Of a stretch of DNA of 50,799 bases, positions 1-6,119 are shown one piece after another. Source of the stretch: an uncultured Prevotellaceae bacterium (GTDB lineage: Bacteria > Bacteroidota > Bacteroidia > Bacteroidales > Bacteroidaceae); the NCBI GenBank assembly GCA_900315745.1, contig ONAG01000014.1, forward strand, positions 1 through 50,799, given 5' to 3'. Position numbers and translations under genes: made by a program. A model generated the notes under the pieces. It made no database searches. It was given only the letters and a program-made list of their open reading frames with translations, and was not told where the DNA came from. How positions within the stretch are numbered: the stretch's first letter is position 1; every line of letters begins with the position of its first letter.

Positions 1-1958
1 GTTATTCTTTGATACTTAGTAAGTACTATTGTTGAACCAATAGGACATGTGTTGCCTTGTATTTTCATGATGTCTCCTCTTGCGGCAGACTTGGTCTTGT
101 CATCCTCGTTTGCTGAATATTGGTTTATAAGAAGGCAAATGGGTACTTTTCCCATGCCTATGAATTTGTTTCCCGTTATAGTTAGTTTGGTACTCCCATG
201 TTTCCTCTTCAGATATGTCACAAATAAAGCTTCTTTGTTTTCTCGAAATTTAGTGTCATTAAACAAGCGCCAACCTTTTTGTTTTCCCGAGGCACCAGAA
301 GTTATATACTTTGACTTGAAAGTGTTGTTGCAAAGTGTGAGACTTCTTGTATGCCATGGATTTGAGGAAAGATTTCCAGAAATGCTGCCTTCGCCTGCGT
401 CTAATGAATTGTTGGAGAAAGTCACTTCATTAAAAACAAACTTTGTGACAACTGAAGGGTTAAAGGTTAATGACAGTATTCTCTCATCTACAGCCAACGA
501 CTTGTCATATTCTTTCTCGTCTTTATAGTCGCGGTCTGATGTGTCCCTGTTTGGGAAGTAGTCTCTTTGGGAATTATAATCCCTCTGCCGCCACATTCGT
601 ATAAGTTCTTCACAATCAAGAGAGTATTTGTTGTTCTTGTAGTAACGAATCAATTCCCGTTCGGGTTTCCCTCCCTTTACAAAACCCATGTTGATGTTCT
701 TTGATTTGAAGATGCCTACTTCGAAGCGGTTGCTTGTAAAACGTGCAATATTCTTTACAATATTGTTTGTGAAATATACTTGTTGGCAGCTTAGGTAGGC
801 GTCGTATGTCTCAGGTGTGTTTTTATACTCGCCACCTTTATATTTGAATGAAGCGCGTCCGGATACAATGTTCTTGATGCTGTTTTGCAGCGCATACACA
901 ACACTGTTTTCAATAAGGAAAGCACAACAATAGACACTGCTTCCAGTGTTGGTGTATCTCGACTTGTAAACATAATTATTCCCTTCAAACGTATTGCCTG
1001 CTATATATATGGGGCATGACATGAACACCTTTGTTTGGGCATATTTCGCCTTGTTGTTTGTGCTGAAAAGCAGTGGACAAACCGTGAAATTTGTAAATTT
1101 GTTGTTTATGAATCGACATGATTTCACCACTCTTACGTCTAATCCTTCCAATGAGTGTGGTCCTCTAAACGTACAGCCTTCCACGTAAATGTGGTTTATA
1201 TAATTGCTTTTCACAGGAATGCTTTTGCCATCCAATGGATTGACATCGGGGGAGTCAATAAAGATGTTGTATCCATAGTCGAACACACATCCTACAAATT
1301 GCAATTGGTCAATGCCTTGTGTGGGGTTGATGTATATTGACTTGTAATTATCTTTCCTGTTGCATGTGACATGCACTTTGTGCATGTTGAGGGAATACTC
1401 CGTATAAAACAAGTTGTTGTCCATGTGGAATCCACCTGTTGCTTTGCCATCTACTTCACCGTCTATCACAAAGTCACGAGGAAGCACTATTGCTTTTTTC
1501 TTGAAAGATTCTGGATAGCCTATTGCTCCCCCTGCGCCCAATTTCACATTATAAATCTTGTCAAGTTGGAAACCGATGCAATTATCATTTGACAAGGCTG
1601 ATAGTATAGCTCTGACATTGGCTTCTCCAACTTCTTGCATTGATCCATCTTGCAATCCAACTTCAGAGGCTGTCCAAAGATGGGGTGCATCTGTGTTCTC
1701 ATTTTTGGCATTAGGATAAAGAGGCTTTACTTTGTAAGCATTTTTTACATCACTCGCTGTGATTTTTTCTGGGATTTTGTTGATCACGACAACACCATTA
1801 TTGCCTTTTGCAAAATCGAAAGGTCTTGATTGGTCGCCATTGGAGACACCTGTAGATATTCTCCATAAATGATGGTCGTAAGTCGTTTGCATTGAGATGA
1901 TGAGAATGTAAACGGCTGATATTGCAAGAAATATTATGGCAGAAGGTGCCTTTTTCAT
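1..1958 (-). CDS. Large secreted or anchored protein with beta-helix-like repeats (partial, C-terminus beyond left edge)
   Basis: Reading the minus strand from the ATG at 1958-1956 gives an open frame with no stop down to base 1: 652 codons plus two bases, so the C-terminus lies outside the window. The start MKKAPSAIIFLAISAVYILI looks like a signal anchor or uncleaved signal peptide; no lipobox is seen. From about residue 190 the chain has short irregular repeats with asparagine ladders and aromatic or aliphatic spacing (for example CTFRGPH, CRFINNKFTNF, IAGNTFEGNN, LCNNTFKSKY, ITGNKFIGMG), the pattern of right-handed parallel beta-helix proteins. A charged segment rich in Asp, Arg and Tyr (about residues 475-510) interrupts it. 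I recognise no catalytic motif. Function is unknown; a surface polysaccharide-binding or lyase-like fold is possible but unproven. No TAnnTTTG promoter was found just upstream. Confidence 0.8.
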   Translation of the reverse strand, partial: MKKAPSAIIFLAISAVYILIISMQTTYDHHLWRISTGVSNGDQSRPFDFAKGNNGVVVINKIPEKITASDVKNAYKVKPLYPNAKNENTDAPHLWTASEVGLQDGSMQEVGEANVRAILSALSNDNCIGFQLDKIYNVKLGAGGAIGYPESFKKKAIVLPRDFVIDGEVDGKATGGFHMDNNLFYTEYSLNMHKVHVTCNRKDNYKSIYINPTQGIDQLQFVGCVFDYGYNIFIDSPDVNPLDGKSIPVKSNYINHIYVEGCTFRGPHSLEGLDVRVVKSCRFINNKFTNFTVCPLLFSTNNKAKYAQTKVFMSCPIYIAGNTFEGNNYVYKSRYTNTGSSVYCCAFLIENSVVYALQNSIKNIVSGRASFKYKGGEYKNTPETYDAYLSCQQVYFTNNIVKNIARFTSNRFEVGIFKSKNINMGFVKGGKPERELIRYYKNNKYSLDCEELIRMWRQRDYNSQRDYFPNRDTSDRDYKDEKEYDKSLAVDERILSLTFNPSVVTKFVFNEVTFSNNSLDAGEGSISGNLSSNPWHTRSLTLCNNTFKSKYITSGASGKQKGWRLFNDTKFRENKEALFVTYLKRKHGSTKLTITGNKFIGMGKVPICLLINQYSANEDDKTKSAARGDIMKIQGNTCPIGSTIVLTKYQRI

Positions 1959-1992
1959 GTTGGAAAAACCTTATTGTCGGATAGATAATATA

Positions 1993-2024
1993 AATCCTTG
2001 AAACTTCAATTAGTTTCAAGGATT
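1993..2024 (-). terminator. Hairpin downstream of tRNA-Lys, possible weak terminator
   Basis: A 13-bp perfect inverted repeat (AATCCTTGAAACT at 1993-2005 against AGTTTCAAGGATT at 2012-2024) with a 6-nt loop lies 16 nt past the 3' end of tRNA-Lys. There is no good U-run after the stem on the minus strand, so it may be a processing or attenuation hairpin rather than a strong intrinsic terminator. It also lies in the leader region of the downstream beta-helix gene. Confidence 0.5.
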
Positions 2025-2039
2025 CACCATTTGTTCTCG

Positions 2040-2112
2040 TGATCCGTTTGGGGCTCGAACCCAAGACCCCAACATTAAAAGTGTTGTGCTCTACCAACTG
2101 AGCTAACGGATC
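2040..2112 (-). tRNA. tRNA-Lys (anticodon TTT)
   Basis: The minus strand folds as a complete 73-nt cloverleaf. The acceptor stem is GATCCGT with ACGGATC, the D-arm is GCTC/GAGC, and the anticodon stem CAACA/TGTTG encloses loop CTTTTAA, giving anticodon TTT. The T-arm is TTGGG/CCCAA with loop TTCGAGC, and the discriminator base is A. The 3' CCA is not encoded (the next bases are CGA), so it must be added after transcription. It lies 34 bp past the stop of the AI-2E permease gene and has its own promoter match overlapping that gene's 3' end. Confidence 0.97.
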
Positions 2113-2141
2113 TCCCTTTGTGCTTTTTTTAAAAGCGAGTG

Positions 2142-2173
2142 CAAAGTTACTCCTTTTTGTTCTTTTTGCCAAA
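2142..2173 (-). promoter_or_regulatory. Bacteroidetes-type promoter for tRNA-Lys
   Basis: On the minus strand there is TTTG (2173-2170), a 20-bp spacer and TAACTTTG (2149-2142), matching the -33/-7 consensus of the Bacteroidetes primary sigma factor. Predicted transcription start is near 2136, about 24 nt before the mature tRNA. The site overlaps the last codons of the upstream permease gene. Confidence 0.7.
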
Positions 2174-3331
2174 TGTTTTAGGAAATATTTTCGGTTTTCG
2201 CTCTTTTTTGGTAGTTTCATCCTCTCTTGGTGGTGGTGAATCTACTATTATTGGGAAATCATCATCTAATTCTTTTGTGACATAACGTTGATAATAGGCT
2301 ATCATGAGGGTGGTCAACGGAAGGGCTATTATCAAGCCGATGAATCCAAGCAGAGCACCCCATATCGACAATGAAAGGAGCAATACGGCAGGGTTCAACC
2401 CCATGGCTGAGCCCATAATCTTTGGGGTGGTGAACATGTCTGTAATCACTTGTATGATGACGAATCCCAGCATTGCCAGACCGAAAATCACCCAAAAGTT
2501 CTGACCGGTGTCAGCCGCCTTGAGCATGGCGAGGAAAGCAGTGGGAATGATGGCGAAAGTATGCAAATAGGGCACCATGTCCATCAAGCCTATGAGGATG
2601 CCCATGCCTATGGGCATAGGAAGTCCGATAGCCCAAAACCAGCAGGCAAACATCAAGCCCATCCAAAATGCCACCTGTCCTTGTCCACGGATGTAGTTGT
2701 TGAGAGCGCGTTCCACGTCTTTCATCAAGTCCTGCCAGAAAGGTCTCGATTTCTTTGGGAAAATCTTCAACCAGTTGTCTGTCAGGTACTCATAATCGAG
2801 CAAGATGAAAAACGTATATAATAATGTGATAAACGAGGCGAACACGCTGATTGCTATGCTTGCCGTCTGGCCCACCACGGAAAACACACTTGGTGCTGCT
2901 GTCTTCACAGCTTCAATGAAATCTCGACTGCTTAGAAATTCCATCACCTTTTCACGATGGTCGTTTAGCCAGTCCTTAATCATGGCAGAAAAGTCGCCTG
3001 AAGCAGACTGTTGATTGAGGTATTTCAAGATGAGAGGTCCGAGACGTTCAAACTGTTCCACCATAGGAGGAATGATAAAGAAGAACACGCCTGTCACAAA
3101 AATGCCAACAAAAACAAATGCAACAATGATGGAAAGAGTGCGTGAGCGCAGATGCATCTTGAATTGGAGGAATTTCACCAAAGGGTAGAGAAGATATGCT
3201 ATAAACCATCCTATGAAGAATGGCAACAATACGTTGCTCAGTTTTTTTAGGAGTAGGATGGCTGCCACGCTAAGTGCAGCAATGATAACCCATCTTGCCA
3301 ACCGGTCGAATGTGATTTTTCCTTCAAGCAT
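2147..3331 (-). CDS. AI-2E family transporter (PerM/YtfP-like permease)
   Basis: This is a predicted 394-residue polytopic inner-membrane protein of the AI-2E/UPF0118 family, whose members include exporters of autoinducer-2 and sodium/proton antiporters; the substrate here is unknown. Several hydrophobic segments flank a central soluble region with paired coils, and the C-terminal core has the family-like GLPMPIGMGILIGLMDMVPY and LNPAVLLLSLSIWGALLGFIG stretches. The tail is basic and lysine-rich. The frame opens upstream at 3397, but that start would overlap the tdk stop by 46 bp. I chose the ATG at 3331 (MLEGKITFDRLARW), 20 bp after tdk, which fits co-transcription with tdk. Confidence 0.88.
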   Translation of the reverse strand: MLEGKITFDRLARWVIIAALSVAAILLLKKLSNVLLPFFIGWFIAYLLYPLVKFLQFKMHLRSRTLSIIVAFVFVGIFVTGVFFFIIPPMVEQFERLGPLILKYLNQQSASGDFSAMIKDWLNDHREKVMEFLSSRDFIEAVKTAAPSVFSVVGQTASIAISVFASFITLLYTFFILLDYEYLTDNWLKIFPKKSRPFWQDLMKDVERALNNYIRGQGQVAFWMGLMFACWFWAIGLPMPIGMGILIGLMDMVPYLHTFAIIPTAFLAMLKAADTGQNFWVIFGLAMLGFVIIQVITDMFTTPKIMGSAMGLNPAVLLLSLSIWGALLGFIGLIIALPLTTLMIAYYQRYVTKELDDDFPIIVDSPPPREDETTKKERKPKIFPKTFGKKNKKE

Positions 3332-3351
3332 GGCTTGTTCTGTTTGTGTGG

Positions 3352-3948
3352 TTAAGGCTTGTTTGGAAACTCTTTTTCTGTAGCTTTGCGATAGCATTCG
3401 CGGCAGAGTGGCTCATATTGCTCTTTCTCACCCAGCAGTACACGCTTCTCTTCATTTCCCAGACGATGGCTCACGTATGCCAAAGCGCCACATTTCACGC
3501 AGATGGCATGCACCTTTGTCACCTCGTCGGCAATGGCACAAAGTGCCGGCATCGGACCGAAAGGCACACCTTTGAAATCCATGTCGAGACCAGCCACAAT
3601 CACACGAACTCCACGATTGGCCAACTGATTGCATACATCCACAAGACCATTGTCGAGAAACTGTGCCTCGTCAATGCCAACCACGTCAATGTCCGACGAC
3701 AGCAAAAGGATGGAAGCCGAGGTGTCAACTATGGTGCTGCGTATGGCATTGCGGTCGTGGCTGACCACTTCTTCATCAGAATATCTCGTGTCTATGGATG
3801 GCTTGAATATCTCAACACGCTGTTTGGCGAAAACCGCACGCTTCACCCTGCGGATCAACTCCTCTGTTTTGCCAGAGAACATTGAGCCGCATACTACCTC
3901 TATTCGGCCAGGACGATGTATCTCGCCTGAATGGTTGTCGTTCATCAT
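3352..3948 (-). CDS. tdk: Thymidine kinase
   Basis: Type II thymidine kinase, phosphorylating thymidine with ATP in the dTTP salvage pathway in the cytosol. From the chosen start, the Walker A loop GSMFSGKT is at residues 21-28, the catalytic-site DEAQF at 93-97 with Glu94 the likely general base, and a structural zinc site is formed by Cys150/Cys153 and Cys182/Cys185. Length is 198 residues, normal for the family. The frame extends further upstream to 3984, but a TACTTTTG -7 box at 3961-3954 lies inside that extension, so the ATG at 3948 or the adjacent ATG at 3945 is the plausible start. A transcript beginning 6 nt past the -7 box would be leaderless. The AI-2E permease gene follows 20 bp downstream. 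Confidence 0.95.
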   Translation of the reverse strand: MMNDNHSGEIHRPGRIEVVCGSMFSGKTEELIRRVKRAVFAKQRVEIFKPSIDTRYSDEEVVSHDRNAIRSTIVDTSASILLLSSDIDVVGIDEAQFLDNGLVDVCNQLANRGVRVIVAGLDMDFKGVPFGPMPALCAIADEVTKVHAICVKCGALAYVSHRLGNEEKRVLLGEKEQYEPLCRECYRKATEKEFPNKP

Positions 3949-3953
3949 GATTG

Positions 3954-3984
3954 CAAAAGTAATAAGATTATATGAAACGACCAA
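3954..3984 (-). promoter_or_regulatory. Promoter of tdk, predicted leaderless
   Basis: Minus strand: TTG (3984-3982, within GTTG), 20-bp spacer, TACTTTTG (3961-3954). The tdk ATG at 3948 lies 6 nt beyond the last base of the -7 box, which places the probable transcription start at or next to the start codon. Confidence 0.65.
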
Positions 3985-4037
3985 CTAAGAGGACTTTTTT
4001 TTGATAATGACTTTTATGGCGATACAAGCTTTGATTC

Positions 4038-4153
4038 TTTTGCATTCCGCTCAACTTTCCTACTTTGCTTTGCTAAAGTAGGCTGCGTCTCGGGCATGAA
4101 AACAAAAAAATTGTTTTTTGTTTTGCATTCCGCTCAACTTGCACTACCTTTGC
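4038..4153 (+). repeat. Duplicated promoter-like repeat with hairpins between tdk and rsmI
   Basis: The 20-mer TTTTGCATTCCGCTCAACTT occurs at 4038-4057 and again, identical, at 4121-4140 (83-bp offset). The similarity continues past each copy: the first is followed by TCCTACTTTGC, the second by GCACTACCTTTGC. The second copy thus contains a full TTTG/TACCTTTG promoter, while the first has a -7 box one base too short. Between the copies lie a perfect 8-bp hairpin (CCTACTTT 4059-4066 with AAAGTAGG 4075-4082) and an AT-rich palindrome at about 4100-4121. I believe similar sequence recurs upstream of genes in Prevotella-like genomes, but this is memory and not checked. Confidence 0.7.
4122..4152 (+). 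promoter_or_regulatory. Promoter of rsmI, predicted leaderless
   Basis: TTTG (4122-4125), 19-bp spacer, TACCTTTG (4145-4152). The rsmI ATG at 4158 is 6 nt past the -7 box, the same geometry as at tdk, predicting a transcript that starts at or beside the initiation codon. Confidence 0.75.
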
Positions 4154-4157
4154 AGCA

Positions 4158-4886
4158 ATGATGGGAATGCTATACCTTGTGCCTACACCTGTGGGTAATC
4201 TGGAAGATATCACCCTTAGAGCTTTGAGAGTGCTTAAGGAGGCTGATTTGATTCTTGCAGAGGACACTCGCACCACGAGTGTGCTGTTGAAACATTATGA
4301 CATTCACAATCAATTGATGTCGCACCATAAGTTCAATGAACATGGTACTTCGGCAAACGTGGTGGAAAGGCTCTGTGCAGGACAAACGGTGGCCTTGGTG
4401 AGTGATGCGGGTACACCTGGTATTTCCGACCCAGGCTTTTTCCTTGTAAGGGAAGCCGTGGCTGCAGGCATAGAAGTGCAATGCCTGCCAGGAGCCACAG
4501 CTTTTGTTCCTGCATTGGTGGCTTCAGGGTTGCCAGATGACCGCTTTTGTTTTGAAGGCTTCTTGCCACAGAAAAAAGGCAGGCAGACCAGGTTGGCTGC
4601 CTTAGCTATGGAGCAGCGGACGATGGTGATATATGAGTCGCCATATCGCCTGGTGAAGACCATGCAGCAGTTGGCAGAGGTCATGGGACAGGATAGGCGT
4701 GCTTGTGTCGCACGTGAGATATCCAAGCTTCACGAAGAATGCAGACGAGGCTCATTAGAAGAATTGATAGCTCATTTCACTGCAACACCACCGCGAGGGG
4801 AGATAGTGCTCATTGTGGCAGGATGTGATGAAAAGACAATAAAGGAAATGAACAAAAAGAATAATATTAAAGACATTCCAGCATGA
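4158..4886 (+). CDS. rsmI: 16S rRNA (cytidine(1402)-2'-O)-methyltransferase
   Basis: RsmI 2'-O-methylates C1402 in the ribosomal P-site region of 16S rRNA using S-adenosylmethionine. The N-terminal family signature YLVPTPVGNLEDITLRAL and AEDTRTTSVLLKHY are present, followed by the glycine-rich SAM-binding GTPGISDPG and the VIYESPYRLVKTM segment of the tetrapyrrole-methylase fold. At 242 residues it is somewhat shorter than the E. coli protein, as is common in Bacteroidetes. Two in-frame ATGs open the gene (4158 and 4161); family alignments usually begin near the second. The last 4 bp (ATGA) overlap the start of the downstream lipoprotein gene, so the two are likely translationally coupled. 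Confidence 0.95.
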   Translation: MMGMLYLVPTPVGNLEDITLRALRVLKEADLILAEDTRTTSVLLKHYDIHNQLMSHHKFNEHGTSANVVERLCAGQTVALVSDAGTPGISDPGFFLVREAVAAGIEVQCLPGATAFVPALVASGLPDDRFCFEGFLPQKKGRQTRLAALAMEQRTMVIYESPYRLVKTMQQLAEVMGQDRRACVAREISKLHEECRRGSLEELIAHFTATPPRGEIVLIVAGCDEKTIKEMNKKNNIKDIPA

Positions 4887-5752
4887 GAAAAATTTTGTTT
4901 TTTGCCATGGCTCTGCTGATTCTTGCATCTTGCAAGGAAGAGCCAAAGGCTCCAGTGGTACAGCAACCTGTGGTTAATAATAACAATGATTCCTTGGAGC
5001 AAGTTATACAACAACGGGAAAAGGAAATAGACGACCTCATGGCCGTTTTCAATGAAATTCAGGAGGGATTCAGGCTCATAAGTGAGGCTGAGAGCAAGGT
5101 TACTCTGGCAAAAGCAGGAGAGGGTAGCGACAAGACAAGCCAAATCAAAGCCAATATGAAGTTCATCCAAGACAAGATGAAGGAGAACAAGGAGTTGATT
5201 GAGAAACTTCGCAATCAGCTCAACGAGAGCACCTTGAAGGGAGAACAACTGAAGAAGACATTGCAAAACACCATCGATGGACTGATGGTGCAGATGGAGG
5301 AGAAGGATAGGCAAGTGGCTGCACTTCAAGAGGCGCTTAATGCCAAAGATGTGAAAATCAATGAGATGGGCGAGGCCATCACAGTGCTCAATAACGATGT
5401 GGCTGACTTGAAGACAGAGAATGTGCAAAAGCAGCAAACCATTGCCGAACAAGACAAGGAAATGCACATGGTATATTATGTCTTTGGAAACAAGAGCGAG
5501 CTGAAAGCTCAAAACGTGCTAACAAAAGGTGAAGTGCTGAGAGGCAATTACAACAAGAACTTCTTCACCAAAGCCGACAGCAGACATTTGCATGAAATAC
5601 CTCTGTATTCCAAGAAAGCAAAATTGCTAACCCCACATCCCACATCTTCATATCGTCTGGAAAAGGTTGGGAAAAAGGACCTGACACTTAAAATTACAGA
5701 TCCAGAACAATTCTGGCATACCAGTAGATACCTTGTGATACTTGTTAAGTAA
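4883..5752 (+). CDS. Coiled-coil lipoprotein of unknown function
   Basis: Predicted 289-residue lipoprotein: MRKILFFAMALLILASC gives a signal peptide and lipobox with Cys17. Residues about 35-200 are almost entirely heptad-rich, charged alpha-helix (for example EKEIDDLMAVFNEIQEGF and TIDGLMVQMEEKDRQVAALQ), a long coiled coil. The last 90 residues are a small globular domain beginning MHMVYYVFGNKSELKAQNVL and ending in beta-rich sequence, which resembles the periplasmic end of other Bacteroidales coiled-coil lipoproteins. Its start overlaps the rsmI stop by 4 bp (ATGA). I do not recognise an enzymatic motif; an envelope structural or scaffolding role is inference. Confidence 0.85.
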   Translation: MRKILFFAMALLILASCKEEPKAPVVQQPVVNNNNDSLEQVIQQREKEIDDLMAVFNEIQEGFRLISEAESKVTLAKAGEGSDKTSQIKANMKFIQDKMKENKELIEKLRNQLNESTLKGEQLKKTLQNTIDGLMVQMEEKDRQVAALQEALNAKDVKINEMGEAITVLNNDVADLKTENVQKQQTIAEQDKEMHMVYYVFGNKSELKAQNVLTKGEVLRGNYNKNFFTKADSRHLHEIPLYSKKAKLLTPHPTSSYRLEKVGKKDLTLKITDPEQFWHTSRYLVILVK

Positions 5753-5811
5753 CAATTATTTAATCTAAGTAGGTGATCAAAATAGAAGATAGTTTTTTAT
5801 GATTTATTTGT

Positions 5812-5819
5812 TATCTTTG
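5812..5819 (+). promoter_or_regulatory. Orphan -7 box (TATCTTTG) upstream of a terminator
   Basis: TATCTTTG matches the TAnnTTTG -7 consensus. No convincing TTTG sits at the usual distance upstream. The next feature is the strong terminator at 5850-5889, so any transcript would be only about 65 nt long. It may be a chance match in AT-rich sequence. Confidence 0.3.
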
Positions 5820-5849
5820 GATAATACCTAAATTTAGTAGAACCATTTG

Positions 5850-5889
5850 CTGCTCCACTGCAATGAAAAAGGCAGTGGAGCAGTTTTTT
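5850..5889 (+). terminator. Rho-independent terminator after the rsmI-lipoprotein operon
   Basis: A 12-bp perfect stem (CTGCTCCACTGC 5850-5861 with GCAGTGGAGCAG 5872-5883), a 10-nt loop and six T's. It lies 98 bp after the lipoprotein stop. The rest of the 367-bp gap before the SusC gene (5753-6119) is AT-rich and holds only this terminator, one orphan -7 box and the SusC promoter. Confidence 0.92.
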
Positions 5890-6034
5890 GTTTTGGCGCA
5901 TTTTTATGTGTCCAGAATTGGGAATATGCTTGTGTTGCCAATTTGATGTCTTTAACGTAATGTGGGTTTATTTTACGTTTTTGTTAAACTTTAGCATCAC
6001 ATTTTAAAAGAAAATTCACTTTTTTATTGTTTTT

Positions 6035-6066
6035 TTTGTTGTTTGCTTCTAAAATGCTTAATTTTG
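6035..6066 (+). promoter_or_regulatory. Promoter of the SusC/SusD operon
   Basis: TTTG (6035-6038), 20-bp spacer, TAATTTTG (6059-6066). It predicts a start near 6073 and a leader of about 47 nt rich in A before the SusC ATG at 6120. The match is to the primary sigma factor; no separate ECF-type signal was recognised. Confidence 0.75.
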
Positions 6067-6119
6067 CAAACTCCATCATTGTGTAATAAAGAATAAGAAA
6101 AACAATATTAGAATTTTTT

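Noticed and set aside
1798-2220. 140-codon minus-strand frame across tRNA-Lys
   Set aside because: It runs through the whole tRNA gene and overlaps the real beta-helix and permease genes in other frames.
4772-5512. 246-codon minus-strand frame rich in Leu and His
   Set aside because: It is the antisense image of the heptad-rich coiled-coil lipoprotein (Lys/Glu/Gln codons read as Leu/Phe); the plus-strand gene has signal peptide, lipobox and operon context.
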